Shown piece by piece: positions 18,882 to 27,938 of a stretch of 37,991 bases of DNA. How positions within the stretch are numbered: the stretch's first letter is position 1; each line of letters starts with the position of its first letter. The DNA comes from UBA6489 sp942490775 (GTDB lineage: Bacteria; Patescibacteriota; Gracilibacteria; BD1-5; UBA6164). Position numbers and translations under genes: made by a program. The DNA lies in NCBI GenBank assembly GCA_942490775.1, contig CALNYL010000006.1:1-37991 (forward strand). The letters are read 5' to 3'. Under the pieces are notes generated by a model, which was not told where the DNA came from, ran no database searches, and was given only the letters and a program-made list of their open reading frames with translations.

Positions 18882-19315
18882 ATTATATTAAAATTAATTT
18901 ATAAAATCATATTAATAACTAGTATAAAGGAAATATTAGTTTTTGTAAAATTTAAATTCTAATTTCCTGTAGAGAGTATAATACATTTTGTGCATCGTTG
19001 GAAATATTCAATGAATAATTAAACGAGATTTTAGCAATCTTTTAAACTAAAAATTATTTGTAAAAAAAGTTGCTCTGCGAGTGTATTATTATTTTATAAT
19101 TTTGGTTTTTATTAAAATTTTGTTCCTAAGCATTTTTTTATACCTAAATTTGATTCTATTTGTTTGCTTAATTCATACTTTTGCATATACTTTTGTTTAA
19201 GTAACTATTTTGGATTTGCACTTATTTGGTGCAAGATTTGTTCCTTGTTTTTTCTATATATTTCTGTTTTGTAAATCTTTGTGGAATTTATGGGTTTAAT
19301 TAATAAAATAAAATT
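18882..19315. other. 434-bp spacer between divergent ridA and the quinone reductase
   Basis: No gene seen on either strand. It should hold two promoters. It contains a small hairpin (TTGCAC TTATTTG GTGCAA around 19215) and moderately G+C-richer words such as GTTGCTCTGCGAGTG near 19070, which are unusual for this genome and might belong to a small RNA. I cannot identify one. Confidence 0.35.
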
Positions 19316-19888
19316 ATGAAAAAACTTATAATAACAGCACATCCTTCTAAAGATGGTTTCACACATAAAATAGCTAATAAATTTAGAGAGTGAGCTTTAG
19401 AAAGTTGAAATTTAGTGGAAATACTAGATTTGTATGATAATGAAAATACTCAAAATTATTTAAGATTTGAAGATGCTTCAAAACCAGAAAAAAATGAAAA
19501 GAGAGATTTTATACAGAAGAAAATCCTAGAAGCTGATGAATTAGTCTTTATATTTCCTGTTTGGTGGTCAAATATGCCTGCTATATTAAAGAATTTTTTT
19601 GATATGAATTTCCAAAGTGGTTTTGCTTATAAGTATGAGAAAAAATGACCAGTATGACTACTAAAGTGAAAAACTGCTAGAGTTTTTTCTACTTGTGATG
19701 CTCCTAGTTTTTTTTATACATTATTTTTTCTTCCTATGAATCTAAAATGATATTTTAAAATTTATTTACTTGGTTTTTGTTGAATCAAACTTGTTTCTTT
19801 TAATCTTTTTGGGATGATGAGAAAGAAGAGAAAAGAGGATAAAGAAAAGATTTTGGAGAAGGTTTATAATATTGGACTAAGGGGGTAA
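19316..19888 (+). CDS. Flavodoxin-fold NAD(P)H quinone oxidoreductase (KefF/MdaB-like)
   Basis: 190 residues, intact with TGA as Gly. Start MKKLIITAHPSKDGFTHKIA is the FMN/FAD phosphate loop of the flavodoxin_2 family; ADELVFIFPVWWSNMPAILK followed by NFFD is its hallmark second motif, then FQSGFAYKYEKKGP and GLLKGKTARVFST. These enzymes reduce quinones or other electrophiles by two electrons with NAD(P)H. The C-terminal part FYTLFFLPMNLKGYFK and LLGFCGIKLV fits. It starts the long plus-strand run extending to 28.8 kb. No obvious ribosome-binding site precedes the ATG (AATAAAATAAAATT). Confidence 0.92.
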
Positions 19889-19997
19889 TATTTTATATTA
19901 ACTAGGGATATAAAAAAATCAGATAAATTTTTGATTTTTTTTTTAATTGTATTAAAATATTTTTTGCATTTTACTTTTTTCTTTAAAAATAAGATTT

Positions 19998-20528
19998 ATG
20001 TGAAAACAAGAAAATTATGCTTTTATTGATTGACAAAATTTGTATCAAGGATTAAACTGGAAACTTGATTATAAGAGGTTTAGGATTTATTTAAAAGATA
20101 AGTATAAAATAAAGGAGGCTTATTATTTTCTTTGATTTAAAGAGAAAGAAAATTATTTGTATGAAAAATTACAAAAAGCTGGTTTTATTTTGATATTTAA
20201 TGAAAAGCCTGAGCATTTAAAGAGTGAAAAGAAATGAAATGTGGATGTAAATCTAGTTTTTTATGTTATGAAAAAGTTAGTTGAAGAACAAGTGCAAGGA
20301 AAAAAAATTGATAAAGTAGTTTTAATTTCTTGAGATTGAGATTTTAAGGTTATAGTTGATTATTTAATTGAGTTAAATAGATTTTTAAAGATTATTGCTC
20401 CAAATTCTAAATTTGCATCAAGTTTATATAGGCATAAAAAGCATTTAGATCCAAAATATTATACTTTTTTGGATGATTATTGAGTTAGAAAAAAGCTAGA
20501 ATACAAAAAAAAGTCCCTTAGGCACTAA
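19998..20528 (+). CDS. NYN-domain (PIN-like) ribonuclease
   Basis: 176 residues, intact. NYAFIDGQNLYQGL carries the first acidic site of the NYN/DUF88 (LabA-like) family, KKGNVDVNLVFYVMKKL the second and VVLISGDGDFKVIVDYLIE the third, so the usual four aspartates are present. NYN domains are PIN-related metal-dependent RNases acting on structured or tRNA-like RNA. The Gly before QN, those in KGNVD and the ones in SGDGDF are TGA. Its stop lies inside a terminator-like hairpin. The cellular target is unknown; small stand-alone NYN proteins are frequent in CPR genomes. Confidence 0.9.
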
Positions 20529-20549
20529 CACCGTTTGGGAAACTTTTTT
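20504..20549 (+). terminator. Terminator overlapping the 3' end of the NYN gene
   Basis: AAAAAAAAGTCCC pairs with GGGAAACTTTTTT (small AA bulge) around a 19-base loop that contains the stop codon. A T-run follows. Probably ends the quinone reductase-NYN transcripts. Confidence 0.5.
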
Positions 20550-20649
20550 ATATTGATACAAGAACTATTATATACATTTTGGTATAAAAAATCAAATTTT
20601 TTTATAAAATTAATTTTAATTGTTTTTATGTGAAGATGTTTTACTTTTA

Positions 20650-20680
20650 TGTAGAGAAGTTTTGCTAAAATAGCTCTACA
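20650..20680. repeat. Family-D palindrome upstream of moxR
   Basis: TGTAGAG...CTCTACA arms enclosing AAGTTTTGCTAAAATAG; a second related half-site GAAGATGTTTTAC lies just before it (20633). The remaining spacer 20552-20718 shows nothing else. Confidence 0.65.
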
Positions 20681-20718
20681 TAAAAATACATATTTTATTA
20701 TTTTAACCCTAAAAATTT

Positions 20719-21678
20719 ATGGAGAATAAAGAGAAATTTGAACAGTTGAACGAAAAAATAAAACTGGTTTTTTCTGAGATATGAAAAAAAATAGTATGAC
20801 AAGAGAATCTTATAAGGGATTTAGTTATAGCTTTGCTTTCTAGGTGACATATTCTTTTAGAATGAGCTCCATGACTTGCTAAAACCTTGTCTGTTGATAC
20901 TCTTTCTAAAACTTTGGGATTAAAGTTTAATCGTATACAGTTTACCCCTGATTTATTGCCTTCTGATTTAATCTGAGCTAAAATTTATGATCCTGAAGCT
21001 AAAAGTTTTTTTATAAAGCATTGACCTATCTTTTCAAACTTTGTATTGGCAGATGAAATAAATAGAGCTCCTTCAAAGGTTCAGTCTGCTCTTTTAGAAG
21101 CTATGGCAGAAGGACAGGTTACTATTTGAGAGGAGAGTTTTAAGCTTGAGAAGCCTTTTATAGTTTTAGCTACACAAAATCCTATAGAGCAATCGGGTAC
21201 TTTTGATTTGCCTGAAGCTCAGCTTGATAGGTTTTTACTAAAAACTATAGTGGATTATCCAAGTAAACAGGAAGAAATAAAAATTCTGAAACAGAGTACA
21301 AGTATAGATAATGTGAAAATAGAAAAAATACTGAGCAAAAAAGATGTTTTGGAAGCACAAAATTTAGTAAAGGAGATTTATGTAGATGATAATATTTTGA
21401 ATTATATAAGCGATATAGTTTCAGAGACTAGGAATAATAAAAGGTATGGTGATATAATTACTTATGGTGTTTCTCCTAGGGCTTCTATTTGACTTTTACA
21501 GGCTTCTAAGGTTTTGGCTCTTATTTCTGGTAGGGAGTTTGTTATTCCTGAGGATATTAAAAATATAGCTAAATCTGTACTAAGGCATAGGCTTATACTT
21601 TCTTATGAGGCTTTGGCTGATAATATTACAGAGGATGAAGTGGTGGAAAGAATTTTGGGGGTGGTGAAGGTTAGGTAG
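20719..21678 (+). CDS. MoxR-family AAA+ ATPase
   Basis: 319 residues, intact. KIVGQENLIRDLVIALLSRG, Walker A LLEGAPGLAKTLSVDTL, FTPDLLPSDLIG, Walker B VLADEINRAPSKVQSALLEA, sensor 1 FIVLATQNPIEQSGTFDLPE, AQLDRFLLK (Arg finger region) and a C-terminal winged lid with GVSPRASIGLLQASK. MoxR ATPases act as chaperone-like remodelers for partners bearing VWA domains; the four following genes supply DUF58 and two VWA proteins, the classic set. The first Walker A Gly and the Gly of LLEG are TGA. The start is preceded by CCCTAAAAATTT, with no Shine-Dalgarno. This gene opens the operon moxR-DUF58-batD-batA-batB. Confidence 0.95.
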
Positions 21679-21687
21679 AAAAAAATT

Positions 21688-21716
21688 AGGGCAGACACAT
21701 AAGTCTACCCCCTACA
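21688..21716 (+). repeat. Family-B palindrome between moxR and the DUF58 gene
   Basis: AGGGCAGACACATA followed by AGTCTACCCCCTACA. Same element type as 29955-29982 and 29996-30022 (GTAGGGGCAGACC-type arms). It begins ten bases after the moxR stop. Confidence 0.8.
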
Positions 21717-21734
21717 GATTACTTTTTTTAAATT

Positions 21735-22673
21735 ATGAAAACAAAAGATTTTAAAAAACTTGATATAAAAACTAGGAGGCTTGTGGATAGTGTTTTTTTG
21801 GGTAACTACAAGTCGTCTTTTAAGTGAAGATGATTGGAGTTTAGTGAATTTAGGAGTTATGAATATGGGGATGATGCAAAATATATAGACTGGCTTGTTT
21901 CTGCCAGAGAATGAAAAACTATAATTAGGAGATATGAAGAAGAGAGAGAATTAAATATATTGTTTGTTTTGGATTTGTGAGCTAGTATGAATTTTGGGAT
22001 ATTAGGAAAAAAGCTAGATTTGCTTAAAGAAATATTTTTTATACTAGGGTTATCAGCAGTTGAAAGCTCTGATAGAATTTGAGCTATTTTGTTTTGATGA
22101 GAGAAAGAAAAGATTATAAATTTTAAAAAGTGAAAAGTTGGTTTGTTTAGTATTTTGAGAGAAATAGATATTTATAAAAAAAATATTTCAGAAAAAATAA
22201 ATAGTAAAGACAGTTTGTTAACAGAGGGCTTTAGCCCTCTGAAGAATATTTTCCGATATTTTTCAAAAAAATCTAATAAAATAGAGACTAAACTTGATTT
22301 GAGTTTTTTAAATAAGACTAAAATAAAAAATTCTTTGGTTTTTATTTTGACTGATAAACTTGAGGTAAATAAAAGACAACTTGGTATTGCTGAGGAAAAA
22401 AATGATTTGGTTTTTATAAATGTATTTGATAGTTTTGAAAATAATTTAAATTTGGGTAAAATAAATATGACTCTTTGAAGTGAGTGAGATGACTTAAATA
22501 TTGATTTGGCTGATGAAAAGAAAAAAAGTGAGTATGTGAAGTTTAGAAAAGAAAAAATAGATAATTTTAGTAATATTATGAATAGAAATCAAATTGATTA
22601 TCTTTATTTAGATGAGACTAAAAATATTTATAGGGAACTTTTGGGACTTATGAGAATGAGGGGAGAAAGGTAA
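21735..22673 (+). CDS. DUF58-domain protein
   Basis: 312 residues, intact. TRRLVDSVFLGNYKSSFKGR, GLEFSEFRSYEYGDDAKYID and WLVSAREGKTIIRRYEEERE are the DUF58 signature, followed by a VWA-like core (LNILFVLDLGASMNFG) with a degenerate MIDAS: DLGAS where DxSxS is usual. It works with MoxR ATPase in envelope or complex assembly (known for the family, mechanism open). Near residue 164 the sequence TEGFSPLK is encoded by a REP-like hairpin (22222-22241), a plausible in-frame insertion into a loop followed by a variable basic region. Ends ELLGLMRMRGER. Spacing to moxR is 56 bases, filled by a family-B repeat. Confidence 0.92.
22222..22241. repeat. REP-like hairpin inside the DUF58 coding region
   Basis: CAGAGGGCTTTAGCCCTCTG, a perfect 8-bp stem, in frame and translated as part of TEGFSPLK. 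The same GGGCT-AGCCC core flanks the tnpA unit (9793, 10334) and is found at 22720. Confidence 0.8.
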
Positions 22674-22719
22674 AAAATGGAAAATGCAAAATAAGGTTTT
22701 GTAAAAATTAAATATTCAA

Positions 22720-22733
22720 AGGGCTAAAGCCCT
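22720..22733. repeat. REP-like hairpin between DUF58 and batD-like genes
   Basis: AGGGCTAAAGCCCT, followed by two near copies of AACAGTTATTTTAT (22776-22800). It sits in the 153-bp spacer, which has no gene. Confidence 0.75.
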
Positions 22734-22826
22734 GTTGACCAACTGTATAACATTTATATTCTGCAAAGCAGTTATTTTATGTAAAACAGTTATTTTATAA
22801 AAAATAATATTAATAATAAAGAAGTT

Positions 22827-23822
22827 ATGAAAATCGTTTTAAAAATATTTTTTTGAATTATTTTATTTTTTGTTACTGGTTTAGCTTTTGGTTTTGATAT
22901 AGATTTTCAGGTAGATAAAACGGAGGTTGATTTACTTGATAAAATTAATTTGAATATAAAAGTTACATGAACTGGAAGTATGGATCAAATAGAAATTTCC
23001 TGAATAGATGGCTTTTCTGTGGTTTGAAAGAGTCAATCAAGAGCTGTTTCTATAATTAATAATATTACAGAGACTTCAGTAGAAATGAGGGTTCAATTAA
23101 TGCCTACTTTAGTTTGAGAATATGAACTCTGACCAGTTGCATTAGTTTCTTGAGTTGAAAAAATAAAGTGAGATAAGACTTTTAAAATAAAGGTTACGGA
23201 TAGTAAAAAATCTTGAAGTTTTAATAGTTTTCAAAATAATACTGGTAGTTTGATTGATGAAGATAATGATAATAAAATAGTCATTTATGATGTTGATAAA
23301 GAGAGTGAAAATGTTCAGGAAAAATTAAATAATAATAACACTAATGTTTGAACATGAAGTATTAAAGATATAAATGATATTGATTGAGTTAAAAGTCGTT
23401 TCTGAAAAATTAGCTTTATTTTTATTATTGTAGCTTTATTTTTTATAGTTTTTTATTTTGTACTTAAATATATTTTATCACAAAAAGGTGAAAATAAAAA
23501 GGAAGAAACTATAATTGTGGAAGAAAAAATTGATATGAAAGATATGTTTAAATCAAAGCTTAATAGATTGAAAAATAAATCTAATGATTTAGATAAAACA
23601 GAATTTTATGCTGTTTTAAATATGTTATTTAGAGAATTTTTTGAGTATTTGTGAGAAAAAAAAGCTACTAAGAAAACTTTTAAGGAGTTAGAAAATACTG
23701 GTTTGAATGATAAAAAGATATTTGATTTATTTAGAAGAAGTTATTTTAATGAGTTTAATAATAGTGAGGATAATAATGATAGCAGAGTAGACATTATAGA
23801 TAAGTTTATTGCTATGATTTAG
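22827..23822 (+). CDS. BatD-like membrane protein
   Basis: 331 residues, intact. Signal peptide (MKIVLKIFFGIILFFVTG), a periplasmic/extracellular beta-sandwich segment FDIDFQVDKTEVDLLDKINL with repeated VGEYELGPVALVSG-type strands, a low-complexity Asn/Asp/Lys linker, one membrane helix (FIFIIVALFFIVFYFVLKYI) and a cytoplasmic helical tail with FYAVLNMLFREFFEYLGEKK. The order signal/Ig-like/TM/cytoplasmic tail and the position between DUF58 and BatA match BatD (oxygen-tolerance) proteins, though shorter than the usual 500-600 residues. Many TGA=Gly. It probably spans the membrane as a partner of the VWA proteins encoded next. Confidence 0.75.
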
Positions 23823-23826
23823 TAAA

Positions 23827-23876
23827 TAATCCATCCCTGAATCCCTTACCTTTCATACAAAAGGAAGGAGGTTGCA
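23827..23876 (-). repeat. Family-A palindrome (copy 6) between batD-like and batA
   Basis: The reverse strand reads TTGCAACC, CCTTCCTTTTGTATGAAAGG, then AAGGGATTCAGGGATGGATT. It starts five bases after the stop of the batD-like gene. Very close to copies 1 and 7. Confidence 0.85.
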
Positions 23877-23931
23877 AGAGATTGTATTTTTTGGATTTTT
23901 TCAATATTTCTTTAAGAATATTATAAAAAAT

Positions 23932-24907
23932 ATGTTGAATTACACATTTTTACATCCTTTGTATTTTATAGCGATAGTTCCTATTTTGTTGCTGATATTA
24001 TTTTTATATTTTAAAAAATCAAAACCTAATAATTTTTGACCATTTGAGGATTTGAGAAAAATCTATAGAAAAAATAATATTTATTATAGATTATATTTTG
24101 TTTCGCTTTTTATAATTTCTTTGTTATTTATCTCAGTTTTGGCAAATTTTACAGAGAACAGTACTAGTGAAAAGATAAAAAAGAAGTGAATTGATATAGA
24201 GATAGTTTTGGATTTAAGTTATTCTATGAAGGCTGATGATATAAGACCAAATAGGCTGGAGGCATGAAAAGAGGTTTTGAAAAACTTTATAGATTCTATA
24301 GAGTCTGATAGAATTTGACTTGTACTTTTTTCATGAAAGCCTTTTAATTCTATTCCTCTTACTTTTAATTATGATTTTTTGAAAGATTTTGTAGGTGATT
24401 TATCTGTTAATACTATAAATCAAGCTTATTCTCACTTGGTTTGAACTGCTATTTGAGATGCTATAGTTTTAGGTATAGATTCGTTTAAGAAATCAGAGGA
24501 TAGGGAAAAAATGATGATACTTATAACTGATTGAGAAGCAAATAAGGGACTTGATCCTATGTTAGCATTGAAGATGGCAAAAAAGGAGGGTATAAAAATT
24601 TATACTATTTGAGTTTGATGAGATAAGCCTGTTTATATTGATGTTAATATATGATGATTTTTTCCTCAAAGGGTTAAAATTTGAGGAATAGATGAAAATA
24701 CTTTGAAAAAAGATAACTAGTGAGACTTGATGAAAATATTTTAGAGCGACTTCAAAAGATAGGCTTGATGAAATTTTTAAAGATATTTCTAAACTTGAGA
24801 AAAAGGATATAGAAATTAATGAGATAAAAACTCAAAAATATAGAAATATATTTTTTGTTTATTTTATAGTGTTTTTTTATGTTGTTAATGATTATATTGA
24901 AATATAG
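23932..24907 (+). CDS. BatA-like VWA membrane protein, one frameshift
   Basis: About 324 residues. Two N-terminal membrane helices (FLHPLYFIAIVPILLLILFL and LYFVSLFIISLLFISVL), then a VWA domain with a full MIDAS: DIEIVLDLSYSMKADDI (DxSxS), the conserved Thr in VGTAIGDAIVLG and MMILITDGEANKG. A shift near 24708 (A-run) separates IDENTLKK from ITSETGGKYFRATSKDRLDE, which is the standard VWA end of BatA; a final membrane helix NIFFVYFIVFFYVVNDYIEI closes it. A single extra base accounts for everything, so I treat it as a real gene. VWA proteins bind metal-dependent partners in the periplasm and are remodelled by MoxR. Confidence 0.88.
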
Positions 24908-24952
24908 AAAGAAGATTTAGAAATAAGAAAAATAAGATTTAAGAATAATAAA

Positions 24953-24973
24953 AAGACACGATAAATCGGTGTC
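24953..24973. repeat. Family-D palindrome between batA and batB
   Basis: AGACACGATAAATCGGTGTCT followed by CTACGGG. It is in the 96-bp spacer between the two VWA genes; same arms as 16644. Confidence 0.7.
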
Positions 24974-25003
24974 TCTACGGGATTTAGAAATAATTTATTA
25001 TTT

Positions 25004-26005
25004 ATGACTTTTGCTAATTTTAATATATATTCTGTTATAATATTTTTACTGCTTAATTGAATAGTGGGGTATTTGTTGTTTGTTTTGTATAAGTGAGTTA
25101 ATCCATCCCTGAATCCCTTACCTTTCATACGAAAGGAAAGGGACTACAGATTGAGTTTTATTTTTCTCTTTTTATCTTTTTTATTTGTTTCATTATCTAT
25201 TTTTTGACTAAGGTGACAATTAAAGGAGCAAGAAGTTGAAATTTCAGGAGTAAATGTAGCATTTGTCTTGGATGTGTCTAAAAGTATGAATGCTATAGAT
25301 GAAAAGATGATTAATAATTCTAGGTTGAATTTATCTAAAAGGTTTATAAGTGATTTTGTGAATAAATTTAAAAATAATAGATACTCTTTAACAATATTTT
25401 CAGGAGAGGCTTTAAAGGTTATACCTTTTACATTTGATAGTGATTTGTATAACACTTTTTTGTATGATGTTGATGACCAAAATCTTAGCAAACAGGGGAC
25501 AGATTTGCTTGAAGCTATAAATGTGTGATTGTCTAATTTTAGTAAAGATGATGGTTGAGGGGTTATAGTTGTATTTACTGATGGTTGAGAGGATAGCTAT
25601 AGTGATTTTGGAAATCTTAAAAAAAAGTTAGAAAGTAAGAATATAGCTTTGATTTTGGTTTGAGTTTGAAATTTAAAGTGAAGTTATATTCCTACTTGAA
25701 TGGATTTTTTTTGAAAGATTTTATATAAGGTTTATAATTGAAAAAGGTTGTAACTAAATTAAATGAAAAAGTTTTAAAAGATGTTGCCTCTAATTTAGAT
25801 TGAAATTATTTTAGGTTTGATAATTTATCTAAATTAAATAAATTGCAAAATTTTATATCTGATAATATTAAAAAATCTATGTTTCAAAAAGAAATAAAAA
25901 AACAGAAAGGACTTGACTAGAAATTTAGTTATTATGGGTTTTTTATTTTGGCTAATGTTTTTAGGGGGTTTGATTTTGGGGAAAATTTGAATTAAGAAAA
26001 ATTAA
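25004..26005 (+). CDS. BatB-like VWA membrane protein with an in-frame family-A repeat, two frameshifts
   Basis: About 333 residues. First membrane helix YSVIIFLLLNGIVGYLLFVL, then residues NPSLNPLPFIRKERD, which are encoded by a family-A palindrome (25099-25148), then the second helix SFIFLFLSFLFVSLSIFGL. The VWA domain has MIDAS VAFVLDVSKSMNA, FSGEALKVIPFTF, GTDLLEAINVG and VVFTDGGEDSYSD. The C-terminus VVTKLNEKVLKDVASNLDGN, then a last membrane helix NLVIMGFLFWLMFLGGLILG. Shifts lie near 25740 (A-run) and 25915. The reading frame stays open through the whole repeat, so the element was inserted or evolved as protein linker. The last 45 bases are duplicated after the next gene. Confidence 0.88.
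25099..25148 (-). repeat. Family-A palindrome (copy 7) inside batB
   Basis: The reverse strand reads CTGTAGTCCC, TTTCCTTTCGTATGAAAGG, TAAGGGATTCAGGGATGGAT. Nearly identical to copy 1 (3892) and copy 6 (23827), yet within the open batB frame. Confidence 0.9.
25938..25984 (+). repeat. Direct repeat, left copy (end of batB)
   Basis: GTTTTTTATTTTGGCTAATG, then TTTTTAGGGGG and TTTGATTTTGGGGA. Matched by 27788-27834 with only one-base run-length differences. The left copy encodes the last membrane helix of BatB. Confidence 0.85.
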
Positions 26006-26073
26006 AGTTTTCTTTTTTAGAAAAAAAAGTAAAATATTTTATATGATTTTTTATATTTCTAAAAAAATAATAC

Positions 26074-27788
26074 ATGAAAAAAATAACTTCGTTAATTTTA
26101 TTTTTGGTACTTTTGTTTTGAAACTCTTTTGTTACTTTTGGTGATGAAAGTTGTGAATATAAAAAAACAAGTTGAGATTATGATAATATTAGTAATTTAA
26201 GGTTTTCCCCAGATTGAGATAGTTTTGCTTTTATTGCAGAAAAAGATTGAAAAGAGATATTAGTAAAAAGATTGAGTTGAAATTAATAAATATGATAATA
26301 TTTTGAGTTTTGAATATTGACCAGATGGTAAAAGTTTTATTTTATGGGTAAAAAAAGATTGAAAACAGATAATTGTAAAAGATTGAATTGAGAGTAATAA
26401 ATATGATGATATCTTTTCGGTTTTTAAATATTCTCCAAATGGGAAAAGTTTTGCTTTTATTGCAGAAAGAGATTGAAAATGGGTATTAATAAAAGATTGA
26501 GTTGAGAGTAATAAATATGATAGTGTTTGAGATTTTGAATATTCTCCTGATGGAAAAAGTTTTGTTTTTCAAGCGAAAAAAGATTGAAAACTGGATAATA
26601 GTAAAAGATTGAATTGAAAGTAATAAATATGATGATATTATTGGTTTTCAATATTATTTAAATAATTTAAAATATTCTTCAAATGGAAAAAGTTTCACTT
26701 TTGGAGCAGGGAAAGATTGAAAGAGAATATTAGTAAAAGATTGAGTTGAAATTAATAAATATGATGATATTTTGAGTTTTGAATATTGACCAGATGGTAA
26801 AAGTTTTATTTTATGGGTAAAAAAAGATTGAAAACAGATAATTGTAAAAGATTGAATTGAGGGGTAATGAATATGATGATATCTGAGATTTTGAATATTC
26901 TCCTGATGGAAAAAGTTTTGTTTTTAAGGCAAAAAAAGATTGAAAATGGATATTAGTAAAAGATTGAGTTGAAAGTAATATGTATGATGATATCTGAGAT
27001 TTTAAATATTCTTTCGATGGAAAAAGTTTTATTTTTAAGGCAAAAAAAGATTGAAAATGAATATTAGTAAAAGATTGAATTGAAATTAATAAATATGATG
27101 GTATTTGATATTTTGGGTATTTTCCATATGGAAAAAGTTTTGTTTTTAGTGCATATAGAGATTGAAAACGGATAATGGTAAGAGATTGAGTTGAAAGTAA
27201 TATGTATGATAATATTTGATATTTTGAATATTCTCCAGATGGTAAAAGTTTTGTTTTTAGTGCAGAAAATGGCTGAAAAATTGTGATTGTAAAAGACTGG
27301 AGTTTAGAAATTAAATATGACCATGTTTGAGATTTTAAATATTCATCGGATGGAAAAAGTTTTGTTTTTAGAGATATTATTAAGATTGAAAAGAGATATT
27401 AGTAAAAGATTGATTTGAAAGTAATAAATATGATTATATTTGAGATTTTAAATATTTTTCTGATGATAAAGGTTTTGCTTTTATTGCAGGGGAAGATTGA
27501 AAGCAGTTTATTATGAAAGAAGAGTGTGATGTAAATAATAATTTTAAAACAAAAGATTATTTCTCAGAAAATATGAAAGAAATTAGGATAAAATTGTGAA
27601 ATAATAAAAATAATTTAGTTTTATTAGATAGAGTTGATTATCTAGTTTGAAAAATAAGTGATGAAAAACTAGTAAGTTTGTATAAAAAATTTGATAGAAT
27701 GGATTTAAATAATTTTAAAGAGAAAGATAAACTAAATTATATAAAATTTAAAATTTGATTTGAAGTTTATGAAAGAGATTTAAAATAG
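26074..27788 (+). CDS. Exported 12-repeat beta-propeller-like protein, several frameshifts
   Basis: Signal peptide MKKITSLILFLVLLFGNSFV, then twelve repeats of about 39 residues with consensus YSPDGKSFVFxAKKDGK and IIVKDGVESNKYDDI, then a unique tail (EECDVNNNFKTKDYFSENMK, DRVDYLVGKISDEKLVSLYK). The SPDGKSFVF core is the WD40-like/TolB PD40 propeller repeat, predicted to fold outside the cytoplasm and bind proteins or sugars. Gly in DGK and DGV is nearly always TGA. At least four single-base shifts (near 26270, 26590, 26860, 27385) are needed. Units 2-3 and 6-7 are almost identical over 100 bases, 469 bases apart, implying an internal duplication of four units. It lies between duplicated copies of the batB end, so it looks like a later arrival downstream of the Bat operon. 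Confidence 0.75.
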
Positions 27789-27834
27789 TTTTTTATTTTG
27801 GCTAATGTTTTTAGGGGTTTGATTTTTGGGGAAA
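27788..27834 (+). repeat. Direct repeat, right copy
   Basis: GTTTTTTATTTTGGCTAATG then TTTTTAGGGGTTTGATTTTT; starts on the last base of the propeller stop codon. It duplicates 25938-25984. Here it has no coding role. Confidence 0.85.
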
Positions 27835-27874
27835 TTAAAGAAAAGTAAAATTTGGTAATTACTAAAAATAAAAC

Positions 27875-27902
27875 TTGAAAGAAATAAATTTTACTTTATA
27901 AT
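27875..27902 (+). promoter_or_regulatory. Promoter of the DKNYY lipoprotein gene
   Basis: TTGAAA (27875-27880), 16-base spacer, perfect TATAAT (27897-27902), 37 bases before ATG 27939. The best sigma70-type promoter in this half of the window. Confidence 0.65.
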
Positions 27903-27938
27903 GTAACCATAAATTTTTATTTTTATAATAAATTCTAT

